Source: Streptomyces spinoverrucosus (GTDB lineage: Bacteria; Actinomycetota; Actinomycetes; Streptomycetales; Streptomycetaceae). From it: 64,000 nucleotides of DNA. The position numbers and the translations under genes were made by a program. This document shows, piece by piece, positions 21,112 through 29,400 of the stretch. The DNA lies in the NCBI RefSeq assembly GCF_015712165.1, contig NZ_JADPZX010000001.1:3348001-3412000 (forward strand). The letters run 5' to 3'. The notes under the pieces are model-generated. The model made no database searches, had not been told where the DNA came from, and saw nothing but the letters and a program-made list of their open reading frames with translations. Each line of letters starts with the position of its first letter. Position 1 is the stretch's first letter.

Positions 21112-21420
21112 TTACTTCTCGATGATCGCGAGGACGTCGCGAGCCGAGAGGACGAGGTACTCCTCGTTGTTGTACTTCACCTCGGTGCCGCCGTACTTGC
21201 TGTAGAGAACGACGTCGCCGACGCTGACGTCGAGCGGAAGGCGGTTGCCGTCCTCGAAGCGGCCCGGGCCCACGGCCAGGACGACGCCCTCCTGGGGCTT
21301 CTCCTTGGCAGTGTCCGGGATGACCAGGCCAGAGGCCGTGGTCTGCTCGGCGTCCAGCGGCTGGACCACGATGCGGTCCTCGAGCGGCTTGATGGCAACC
21401 TTGGAGCTGGCGGTCGTCAC
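21112..21420 (-). CDS. groES: Co-chaperonin GroES
   Basis: The 102-residue lid of the chaperonin. It starts with a GTG at 21420 ([20 protein letters not shown]) after a strong GGGGGAGG site. The mobile loop [20 protein letters not shown] and the core motif [20 protein letters not shown] are intact, as is [20 protein letters not shown]. It is the first gene of the operon; groEL1 follows on the same strand. Expression is expected to rise under heat shock when HrcA leaves the two CIRCE operators about 100-170 bp upstream. Confidence 0.97.
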   Translation of the reverse strand: MTTASSKVAIKPLEDRIVVQPLDAEQTTASGLVIPDTAKEKPQEGVVLAVGPGRFEDGNRLPLDVSVGDVVLYSKYGGTEVKYNNEEYLVLSARDVLAIIEK

Positions 21421-21519
21421 GATCCGACCTCCCCCTTCGGAGATCTCACGGGGTTAACTGTCTGAGGTGGCGACCAGGTCGATCCGTCGTCGCGGGTGCC
21501 GGACCTGCCCGTCGCTTGT

Positions 21520-21546
21520 TTGGCACTCTCCAGGGGGGAGTGCCAG
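21520..21546. promoter_or_regulatory. CIRCE operator 1 (HrcA binding site)
   Basis: TTGGCACTC, nine bases, GAGTGCCAG. It matches the CIRCE consensus (TTAGCACTC-N9-GAGTGCTAA) in 15 of 18 arm positions and lies downstream of the predicted -10 of the groES promoter, within the expected leader. Confidence 0.93.
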
Positions 21547-21553
21547 AGCCGAG

Positions 21554-21581
21554 ACTATGACTGGGATTAGCACTCGGTCAA
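21554..21581 (-). promoter_or_regulatory. Predicted groES promoter
   Basis: On the minus strand TTGACC (21581-21576) is followed after 16 bp by CATAGT (21559-21554). The -35 hexamer lies inside the spacer of CIRCE 2, and CIRCE 1 lies just downstream of the start point, so HrcA could block polymerase from both sides. Confidence 0.7.
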
Positions 21582-21593
21582 GCGGAGTGCCAA
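21567..21593. promoter_or_regulatory. CIRCE operator 2 (HrcA binding site)
   Basis: TTAGCACTC, nine bases, GAGTGCCAA. The left arm is the perfect consensus and the right arm differs from it at one position. It overlaps the predicted -35 region of the groES promoter. Confidence 0.94.
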
Positions 21594-21675
21594 TTGCCTG
21601 CGGCGCGTCGGCGTACGGTGCGTGCTTGTGTACGTTTCCGCAGCCGCCCGGCGTTGCTGCGGGCGGGCGAGGAGC

Positions 21676-22476
21676 TCAGACGTAGTCCTCCAGGCGGCCC
21701 ACCGTCAGGCCCGCCTCCTGGACCCGGCGCAGGAGTCGGGTCGTGCGTTCGCGGAGCGTCGGGGTCGTGGTCTCGGTCGAGGGGACCGAGACGATGTCGC
21801 CGGGGCGCAGGCGCGCGGGGCCCTTCGTGAAGGTGAGGTCGTCCGCGTTCATCGTGGCGCGCCAGAGCACGATCGCCGCGATGCCGCAGTCCCCTGCCGC
21901 CCGGCGGGTCGTCGTGTCGTACGTGCCGTAGGGCGGCCGGAACAGATGCGGGCGGACGCCGAAGCGGGCGTGGAGTTTGCGCTGCTGCCCACAGATCTCG
22001 GCGCGCTGGCCGGCGTACGGCAGTCCGCGCAGGGCGGCGTGGTCGAGGGTGTGGTTCTGGACGCTCGCGCCGACCGAGCGAAGCCGCGCGAAGTGGCCGT
22101 AGCCGGGCCCTGCGACGCTGTCGGTGAGGAACATGCTGACCGGGAGCCGCAGCTCGCGGACCATGTCGACGAAGCGCGGGTCCTTCTCGGCGCCGTCGTC
22201 GTAGGTGAGGAAGACGACCTTGTGAGCGGTCGGTACGTGGTCCAGGACCGGCGGGAGCCCGTCCGCCGGTTGCCTGGGGTGGCGCAGGGGCGAGGGGCGT
22301 GGGGAGAGCGGCGAGGCCAGGCCCCAGCGCCGGTGGGGCGGGGGCTGGGAGGCGGCCGAGCCGGGTGCCGCCCCCGCCTCGACGGCGGCCCGTTCGGGCG
22401 GGGCGTCGGGCAGGGCGCAGCCGGCTAGCAGGACCAGGAACACCCCGGCCGCGGCCGTCCGCCCACGCCGAGTCAC
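21676..22476 (-). CDS. Polysaccharide deacetylase-family lipoprotein with decayed C-terminal motifs
   Basis: A 266-residue NodB-fold protein. The N-terminus MTRRGRTAAAGVFLVLLAGC carries a lipobox (LLAGC), so it should be anchored outside the membrane. Carbohydrate esterase 4 motif 1 (VVFLTYDDGAEKD), motif 2 (NHTLDH) and motif 3 (RPPYGTYD) are present. The later motifs are lost: the neighbour's LSHF after PGDIV is replaced by VPSTET, so the catalytic base His is absent, and the Trp-containing motif is also altered. Activity is therefore doubtful. The GTG start overlaps the stop of the upstream paralogue in a GTGA, indicating translational coupling. Likely substrates of the family are peptidoglycan or surface glycans. 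Confidence 0.85.
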   Translation of the reverse strand: MTRRGRTAAAGVFLVLLAGCALPDAPPERAAVEAGAAPGSAASQPPPHRRWGLASPLSPRPSPLRHPRQPADGLPPVLDHVPTAHKVVFLTYDDGAEKDPRFVDMVRELRLPVSMFLTDSVAGPGYGHFARLRSVGASVQNHTLDHAALRGLPYAGQRAEICGQQRKLHARFGVRPHLFRPPYGTYDTTTRRAAGDCGIAAIVLWRATMNADDLTFTKGPARLRPGDIVSVPSTETTTPTLRERTTRLLRRVQEAGLTVGRLEDYV

Positions 22477-23393
22477 AGGTAGTCCTCCAGGCGGCCCACC
22501 GCGTAGCCCTTCGCCGTGATCTTGTCGAGGAAGGCGCGGATCATGTCGGGCATCCCGCCGTCCCAGTCGTCCTTGCCCCGGAAGTGGCTGAGGACGATGT
22601 CGCCGGGGTGGATGTCGCGGTCCCACTCGCGGTAGTCCCAGTGGTCGACGAAGACCTCCTCGTTCCACAGCGGGACGTAGTCGATGCCGCAGTCCTTGGC
22701 GGCCAGCAGGGTGTCGGAGTTGTAGTTGCCGAAGGGCGGGCGGAACAGCAGGGGGCGTGCGCCGTAGCGCTTCTCGATGACGTCCTGCATGCCGCAGATC
22801 TCGTACTTCTGGTCGGCGTAGGAGAGGTCGGGCAGGTAGGGGTGGTGGAGGGTGTGGTTGTTCAGAACCACTCCCCTGGACTGCATGTGGCTGAAGTAGC
22901 GGTAGTCGTCCTTGATCAGGTAGTCGCTGAGGAACGCGGTGTACGGGATCCGCAGCTCGGTCATCATCCGCAGGAACGCCGGGTCCTTCTCGGCGCCGTC
23001 GTCGATGGTGAGGAAGACGACCTTCTGCTTGGTCGGGATCGTGGTGAAGACCGGCGGGAGGCCCTGCTCCTCGTGTTCGTCCACCTCGAAGCCGGCGCGG
23101 GTGGTGATCGTCGGCTTCTTCGCGGGCGGGGGCGGCGGCCGCAGCGGGGTCTGCTTCAGGCCCCAGCGTTGTGCGGCGGCGGCCAGAGCGGCGTGGTCGG
23201 CGCGGAGTTTGCCGGCGTAGCCGTCCAGTGCGCGGGCCGGGGGTGCCTTGAGGGGCGGGGGCGGTTCGTCGTCGCCCCGTGCGCATCCCGAGGCGATGGC
23301 GGCGGCGGTCAGTACGGCGATTCCGACTCTGATCGTCGTCTTCCCGCTCCGCCCTCGCGTCCTATTTTTGTCATTTTGTACTACTACTCGCAT
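22473..23393 (-). CDS. Polysaccharide deacetylase-family lipoprotein, motifs intact
   Basis: A 306-residue carbohydrate esterase 4 protein that removes N-acetyl groups from a cell-wall or extracellular glycan. Signal segment IRVGIAVLTAAAIASGC ends in a lipobox Cys. A Pro-rich linker (PPPPPAKKP) leads to the NodB domain with motif 1 (VVFLTIDDGAEKD; the two Asp are catalytic base and metal ligand), motif 2 (NNHTLHHP), motif 3 (RPPFGNYNS), a Trp-rich segment and PGDIVLSHF carrying the conserved His. ATG at 23393 with GGGAGG about 11 bases upstream. It is the first gene of a two-gene operon with its paralogue and divergent from the methyltransferase gene. Confidence 0.9.
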   Translation of the reverse strand: MRVVVQNDKNRTRGRSGKTTIRVGIAVLTAAAIASGCARGDDEPPPPLKAPPARALDGYAGKLRADHAALAAAAQRWGLKQTPLRPPPPPAKKPTITTRAGFEVDEHEEQGLPPVFTTIPTKQKVVFLTIDDGAEKDPAFLRMMTELRIPYTAFLSDYLIKDDYRYFSHMQSRGVVLNNHTLHHPYLPDLSYADQKYEICGMQDVIEKRYGARPLLFRPPFGNYNSDTLLAAKDCGIDYVPLWNEEVFVDHWDYREWDRDIHPGDIVLSHFRGKDDWDGGMPDMIRAFLDKITAKGYAVGRLEDYL

Positions 23394-23483
23394 GGAGCCG
23401 GATCCTCCCAGGCCCCACCCCCGAACCCGCGCCGACACCGCCGCCGGAGGCACACCATCCACCGACTGGCCGACAATGACCCG

Positions 23484-24647
23484 GTGAACGACCTCGCCCC
23501 TCTCCTCACCCCCGAAGGCCGGGCCCTCCTCGACGAGGTACGCGGCACCGACCCCGCCCAGGAACTCGCCGTCGCCACCCGGCTGCGCCGCGACCACCCG
23601 GCCGAACTGGTGTCGGCGGCGCTCGGCCAGGCGCGGCTGCGGCAGCGGGCGGTGGCCAAGTTCGGGGCGGCGGACGCGGAGCGGATGTACTTCACGCCCA
23701 ACGGGGTCGAACAGTCGACGCGGGCGAGCGTGGCGGCGTACCGCGCGCGGCGGTTCGGCGAGCTGGGCGTGACGTCCGTGGCCGACCTGTGCTGCGGGAT
23801 CGGCGGTGACGCCATCGCCCTCGCGCGCGCCGGGATCCGCGTCCTCGCCGTGGACCGCGACCCGCTGACGGCGGCCGCCGCGCGGGCGAACGCCGAGGCG
23901 CTGGGGCTGGACGACCTGATCGAGGTGCGGGAGGCCGACGTCACGGAGGTGGACGTGTGGGCGTACGACGCGGTCTTCGTGGACCCGGCGCGCCGGGGCG
24001 GCCGGGGCCGGATCTTCGACCCGGAGGCCTACTCGCCCCCGCTCTCCTGGGCCGTCCAGGTGGCTACGACCGCCCGGCACGCCGCCCTCAAGGTCGCGCC
24101 CGGCATCCCGCACGAGGCCGTGCCCGACGCCGCCGAGGCGGAGTGGATCTCGGACGGCGGGGATGTGAAGGAGGCGGTGCTCTGGTTCGGCACCGAGCCC
24201 GGCCTGGTGCGCGCCACCCTCCTCCCGGGCCCCCGCACCCTGCGCTCCCGCGGCCTGCCGAATCCGGCGGTACGCCCCGTCGGGCGCTTCCTCTACGAGC
24301 CGGACGGCGCCGTCATCCGCGCCCACCTGGTCGCCGAGGTGGCCGCCGAGCTGGACGGCGGTCTGATCGACGAGACGATCGCGTACGTCACCTCCGACGA
24401 GCTCCGCCCCACCGCGTACGCCACCGCCTACGAGATCACCGACCGACTCCCCTTCAGCGTCAAGAAGTTGAAGGCCCTGCTGCGGGAGCGGGAGGTGGGG
24501 ATCCTGACCGTGAAGAAGCGAGGGTCGGCGGTGGAACCTGAGGAGTTGCGCAAGAAGGTGAAGCCACAGGGGCCGAACTCCACGACGGTGTTCCTGACAC
24601 GGGTGGCGGGGGCGCCGACGATGCTGATCGGACACCCGGCGGGCTGA
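23484..24647 (+). CDS. Class I SAM-dependent methyltransferase, THUMP-like
   Basis: A 387-residue protein. An N-terminal helical part (ELAVATRLRRDHPAELVSAA, RMYFTPNGVEQSTR) precedes the Rossmann methyltransferase domain with motif I VADLCCGIGGDAIALARAGI, motif II VLAVDRDPLTAAAARANAEA and motif IV VFVDPARRGGRGR. DPARR is the DPPY-like substrate-side motif of nucleic-acid methyltransferases. The C-terminus (LKALLREREVGILTVKKRGS) matches the THUMP-like RNA-binding extension, suggesting tRNA or rRNA as substrate. The GTG at 23484 is preceded by GACAATGACCCG, compatible with a leaderless start. Divergent from the deacetylase operon. Confidence 0.82.
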   Translation: MNDLAPLLTPEGRALLDEVRGTDPAQELAVATRLRRDHPAELVSAALGQARLRQRAVAKFGAADAERMYFTPNGVEQSTRASVAAYRARRFGELGVTSVADLCCGIGGDAIALARAGIRVLAVDRDPLTAAAARANAEALGLDDLIEVREADVTEVDVWAYDAVFVDPARRGGRGRIFDPEAYSPPLSWAVQVATTARHAALKVAPGIPHEAVPDAAEAEWISDGGDVKEAVLWFGTEPGLVRATLLPGPRTLRSRGLPNPAVRPVGRFLYEPDGAVIRAHLVAEVAAELDGGLIDETIAYVTSDELRPTAYATAYEITDRLPFSVKKLKALLREREVGILTVKKRGSAVEPEELRKKVKPQGPNSTTVFLTRVAGAPTMLIGHPAG

Positions 24648-24650
24648 CCG

Positions 24651-25910
24651 TCAGCCGCACTCCCGCGCCCGTTCCTCCAGCATCTCCCGCTCCCGTTCGT
24701 TGCGGGCCAGCGCCGCCGCCCGCTCGAACTCCGCGCGCGCCTCCGCCGTACGGCCGAGGCGGGTCAGCAGGTCGCCGCGGACGCTCGGCAGCAGGTGGTA
24801 GTCGCGCAGGGCGGGTACGGCGGACAGGGCGTCGACGATGTCCAGTGCCGGGGCCGGGCCTTCGGCCATGGAGACGGCCACCGCGCGGTTGAGTTCGACG
24901 ACCGGGGACGGGGCGCGGGCGGCGAGCAGGCCGTACAGGGTGGCGATGCGCCGCCAGTCGGTCTCCTCGTAGGTGTACGCGTGGGCGTGGCAGGCGGCGA
25001 TGGCGGCCTGGAGGGCGTACGGGCCCGGGACGCCGGTGGCCGTGGCGTCGGCGCGGGTCAGGGACGTGATGCCGCGGGCGATGAGGAGACGGTTCCAGCG
25101 GCTGCGGTCCTGGTCCTTGAGCAGGACGGGCTCGCCGTGCGGGCCGGTGCGGGCGGCCGTGCGGGACGCCTGGAACTCCAGGAGCGCGGTCAGGCCGTGC
25201 ACCTCGGGTTCCTTGGGCATCAGGGCGGACAGGACGCGCGCCAGGCGCAGGGCGTCCTCGCAGAGGCCCGGGCGGAGCAGATCGTCGCCGGCCGTGGCGG
25301 CGTAACCCTCGTTGAAGATCAGGTAGATGACGTCCAGTACGGAGCCCAGGCGGGCCTCGCGGTCGGGGCCGTACGGCACCTCGAAGGCGACGTTCCGCGC
25401 GGCCAGCGTGCGCTTGGCGCGGACGATGCGCTGGGCGACCGTCGGCTCCGGGACCAGGAACGCGCGGGCGATCTCGGCCGTGGTCAGGCCGCCGAGCAGG
25501 CGCAGGGTGAGGGCGATGCGGGCCTCGGGGGACAGCACCGGGTGGCAGGCCGTGAAGACCAGCCTCAGCAGGTCGTCGTCGATGTCGTCGGGGTCGGTGG
25601 GCTGCTCCGGCGGGGCCACGTCCGACAGGTCCCGGCCGATCTCCTGGAGCTTGCGGGCGTAGTTCTCCCGGCGCCGGACCAGGTCGACGGCGCGGTGCCG
25701 GGCGGTGGTCATGAGCCAGGCGCCCGGGTTGTCGGGCACGCCGTCGCGCGGCCACTGCTCCAGGGCGGCCACCAGCGCGTCCTGCGCGAGTTCCTCGGCG
25801 ATGCCGACGTCCCGGACGATCCGGGTGACGGCGGCGATGATCCGGGGCGACTCGATACGGAAGACGGTTTCGACGGTGCCGCGCGGGTCGGCGGTGGGCT
25901 GTGCTTCCAC
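24651..25910 (-). CDS. ECF42-type RNA polymerase sigma factor with TPR-like C-terminus
   Basis: A sigma factor of about 419 residues. Region 2 is at the N-terminus (VFRIESPRIIAAVTRIVRDV, EELAQDALVAALEQWP) and region 4 follows (LLGGLTTAEIARAFLVPEPT, VAQRIVRAKRTLA). The long C-terminal extension (FNEGYAATAGDDLLRPGLCE onward, ending EARAEFERAAALARNERERE) is helical and TPR-like, the mark of the ECF42 group, which lacks a classical anti-sigma factor. The extension is thought to control activity. The upstream YCII/DGPF gene is the standard partner. I place the start at GTG 25910 (VEAQPTADPRGTVETVF), 55 bp after the YCII stop; an ATG at 25994 would overlap that gene. The ribosome site is weak. Confidence 0.88.
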   Translation of the reverse strand: MEAQPTADPRGTVETVFRIESPRIIAAVTRIVRDVGIAEELAQDALVAALEQWPRDGVPDNPGAWLMTTARHRAVDLVRRRENYARKLQEIGRDLSDVAPPEQPTDPDDIDDDLLRLVFTACHPVLSPEARIALTLRLLGGLTTAEIARAFLVPEPTVAQRIVRAKRTLAARNVAFEVPYGPDREARLGSVLDVIYLIFNEGYAATAGDDLLRPGLCEDALRLARVLSALMPKEPEVHGLTALLEFQASRTAARTGPHGEPVLLKDQDRSRWNRLLIARGITSLTRADATATGVPGPYALQAAIAACHAHAYTYEETDWRRIATLYGLLAARAPSPVVELNRAVAVSMAEGPAPALDIVDALSAVPALRDYHLLPSVRGDLLTRLGRTAEARAEFERAAALARNEREREMLEERARECG

Positions 25911-25965
25911 AGCCCACCATCGAACACCCCGCGTGGCCGTGAGCCAAGCAAGGCCGAGGCGGGGC

Positions 25966-26322
25966 TCAGCCCTCGGCGACCTCGCGCACCTCACAGGTCA
26001 CCGTCCAGTGCGGCTCGTGCACCTTCAGGAACCGCTTGGTCCACTCGACCGCCTCGGCCTTGTCCTTGGCCTGGATCAGGGCGTATCCGCCGACGACCTC
26101 CTTGGTCTCGGTGAACGGCCCGTCGGTGACGGAGATCCGCCCGCCTTCGTAGTGCACGCGAGTGCCCTGCTCGGTCGGGGTCAGCCCGGCGGTGTCGAGC
26201 AGCACGCCGGCCTTGGTCATCTCCTCGATCAGCTCACCCATCCGCTGCATCAGCTCGGCGCTGGGGCCTTCGGCGGGGGCGTTCTTCTCGTCGATCCGCA
26301 CGAGTGAGAGGTAGCGGGGCAT
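25966..26322 (-). CDS. YCII/DGPF-family protein, partner of the ECF sigma factor
   Basis: A 118-residue small alpha/beta protein of the YCII superfamily. It starts MPRYLSLVRIDEKNAP and contains the diagnostic stretch ISVTDGPFTETKEVVGGYAL (the DGPF motif). Such proteins are encoded next to ECF41/ECF42-type sigma factors with high frequency; their biochemical role is unresolved, with proposals of small-molecule sensing or catalysis. GGGAG lies a few bases upstream of the ATG at 26322. It is followed by the sigma factor gene on the same strand after 55 bp, so the two are probably one operon. Confidence 0.88.
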   Translation of the reverse strand: MPRYLSLVRIDEKNAPAEGPSAELMQRMGELIEEMTKAGVLLDTAGLTPTEQGTRVHYEGGRISVTDGPFTETKEVVGGYALIQAKDKAEAVEWTKRFLKVHEPHWTVTCEVREVAEG

Positions 26323-26414
26323 GGTGTCTCCCTGAGTCATCGGTTGTGGTGCTCTCATCCATGCGTCGAACGGGGGACGTGTGGATCGACACTCGTGCCG
26401 GATTTCTTTCTTCC

Positions 26415-26478
26415 GGGCTTCAGGGCTTCAGGGCTTCAGGGCTTCAGGGCTTCAGGGCTTCAGGGCTTCAGGGCTTCA
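26415..26478. repeat. Octamer tandem repeat GGGCTTCA, eight copies
   Basis: Eight perfect head-to-tail copies of GGGCTTCA start at 26415, 26423, 26431, 26439, 26447, 26455, 26463 and 26471. On the minus strand each is TGAAGCCC. The stop codon of the NACHT-WD40 gene (26468-26470) lies inside the tract, so the gene ends within the first repeats. Confidence 0.97.
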
Positions 26479-29400
26479 GGCGGCTGGTGTCCCACAGGCG
26501 GACCGTGCCGTCGTTGCTGCCCGTTGCCAGCCAGTCGCCGTTCGCGTCGAACGTCATGCAGGTGACTTCGGACATGTGTCCGTGGAGGGTGGGTACAGGG
26601 GCCCACGCCGGCACCGTCCTCAGCTCGATGGTGCCGTCGGGCACCATCGAGCTTTCATCGTCCGTCGCCCGGCCGAAGGCCAGCACCGGTGCCGTTGGAT
26701 GGAAGGCGGCGCTGGTCATGGCGGGGAGCGTCCCGGCGGGTTCCCAGGTGCTGTCCAGGAGCTGCCACAGCTGGCTCCCCTCGTCACCCCTCACCAGCAG
26801 GAAGTCGCCGCGCGGACTGGCGGTCATGGAGTACGTGCCACCGTCTCCGACGACCTTCGTGTTGGGGTTGAGACTCTGTCCTGAGTCCAGCTCCGGCATG
26901 GTGTGCATCCGGACGCGCGCCGCCTCGTGAAGGACGGCCAGACCACCCTTGGGGAGGAAGCAGACCGCGCCGACCGAGACCGAGGTCAAGAAGTGCTTGG
27001 TCTCGTGGAACTGGCCGTCGGCGTCAACCTGCCGTCGAAAGACTCCGAAGTCACCGTCCGGCACACCAATCAGGTAGTCGCCGTCCGGCGCGAACGCGAG
27101 GGAGGCGACCGGCTCGCTCAGCGGCCCGGAATAGACACGTTCCGGCTGCCGTTCCCGCACATCCCATACCTGCAGCCGCCCCCCGCGCTGCAGCGCGAGG
27201 ATGCCACCGTCCGGGTGGAAGGCCATCGCGTAAGCGGCCACGTCCCCGTCGTACCCTTCGGGTTCCTTGTACGGAGGAGGTGCCCCGGCCACCCGGTGTT
27301 GTCGCCCGTAACGGCTGCCCGACCAGATCCTCCCGTAGTAGTCCCCCCAGAACACCTCACCGGTCCCCGGCCGGAACGCCAGCGTGGTAACCCAGGTCCC
27401 CGCAGGCGTCCAGAACGTCACCTCGCTCTCGTCCCGATGGTTCGCGATCACCGCCCCCGTCCCGCTCAGCGCCGCCGCCACCCCCGCCGCCAGCACCACC
27501 CGCCGCCGTACGACCGCCGACTCCCACCGGCCCGCCGAAGGCCCGGGTTCGTCGTAGGTCGGCCGGCCGGCGAGGGCCTCCTGGAGGCGGATGTGGCGGA
27601 ACTGGTAGGCCCCGCCCGACTGCCTCAGGATCTCCCGGCGGCGGGCGTCCGCGAGGAACTCCATCAGCCGCCAGGGCAGCCTGCCGCGGGCGGCGAGCCA
27701 CAGCCGGGTCAGGACGAAGCGGGGCCAGGCCCGGGACAGCAGCACGAGGAGGGCGAAGAGCGTCGCTGGTAGCAGGTACGGCACGCCGAAGCCGAAGTGC
27801 TCCATGCCGTACCCCCGGCTCGACTCCCGCCATGCCTGCTCGGCGTAGTCCCCGGTCTCACCGTCCCCCGGCCAACCCGGCCAGTCGTTGACCAGCCGGA
27901 ACAGCAGGCCACCGCCCAGCAGCCCCAGTTGCAGCCCGAGCAGCCCGGTCGCGCCGAAGACCGCACCGGCGACCAGCGCCCCGCACAACGCCGAACGCCG
28001 GTCCTGCGCGAGGGAGTTCGCGGGATTGACCTGAGTCGCGCGGGACGGCGGGGCGTTGAGCCAGCTGTGCGCGGCGAGGGAGAGGCCCATGACGGTCCCG
28101 ATGGCGACGCAGACGGCGAGCAGGGTGGCGACCGCTTCGGCGCCCTGCAGCGTCCCCGGTCCCAGGGTGGAGTCCAGGACGAGGATCAGGGTGACGGACC
28201 CGGCCACCGGGACGACGAAGGCCACGCACAGCACGACGCCGCTGCGGAAGCCCCGCCGCAGCCGCGCCGCCGACCCCTGCGGCGACCACACCAGCCGCCC
28301 GGGCAGCGGATCGCCCACCATGTACCAGACGATGGAACCGATCAGCGCGAAGCCCGCTCCGATCGCCAGCGTCAGGGCCACCACCGGGCTGAACGCCTTG
28401 GCCCCGTGGATTTCCTCGGTCACCGCCACCCACACCGACGCCCCGAAGGCGACCACCAACCCCAGCAGCAACGCGGCCACCGACCCCACCCACCTCGGCA
28501 GCAACCGCCCGCTCATCGACCACCAGGCCAGATCACGCTCCCGGTGATCGTGCAGATACCCGGCCAGGAACGTCAGCCAGCGCCGCGCCTGCTCGGGCCG
28601 CCACCGCTGCCGCACCCCCGCCTCCTCGGGCGACCGCGGATCCGGTGTATACGCCGCGTCGACCACTTCGTGGGTGAGGTGGTCCTCGACGGCGTACCGG
28701 CAGTCGAAGCGGTCCCGGTCGAGGAGTTCCCGCGGATCCGCGCCGCCGCGCTGGTACACCAGGCGGGCCGTGGTCACCATCATCGGCGTGGAGAGGGCCT
28801 CCGCCGGCGGGCCGTCCGGCTCGGCGCTCAGGCGGGCGAAGACCTCGTCCCACACCACGCCTTCCGGCCACTCCGTGTCCCGCAGATACGCCACGACGTC
28901 CGCGGGCGGTACCGGCAGCACCTCCACGACGGGCGCCTGGCGCAGTCGTGGCGCGCCGCCGCGGATCAGCTCCTCGTACTCCACGGACCGGCAGGTGACC
29001 ACGACGGGCCGTTCGCCGCCGACGGCGTGGTTGATGCCGCGGATCGCGCCGCGCCGGGCCGACTCGGGGATCTCGTCGAGGCCGTCCAGTACGGGGAGCA
29101 GCAGTCCGTGGGCCAGCAGGGTGCGCGGGATCTCCGGGCGGCCGCTGTAGTGCGGGACGGCGAGGGAGTTCACGATCCAGTCGTCGAGGCGCTCGCGCAG
29201 GGGGTCCCAGGAGGAGACCGGGAGCAGGACGGGGACCGGCGTGCCCGGCGCACGGGCGTCGAGCAGCCCCAGGGTCAGCAGCAACGCCAGCACGGTCTTG
29301 CCCGCTCCGGGCTCGCCGATGACGACCAGCCTGCCCTGCGCCAACTGATCGTACCCTTCGGCCAGTTGGGAGGTGACCTGCTCGAAGCGCCCGGTGAGGC

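Noticed and set aside
22473..24635. 720-codon minus-strand frame joining the methyltransferase antisense to a deacetylase
   Set aside because: The N-terminal part is antisense to the methyltransferase gene; the deacetylase has its own start, ribosome site and signal peptide at 23393.
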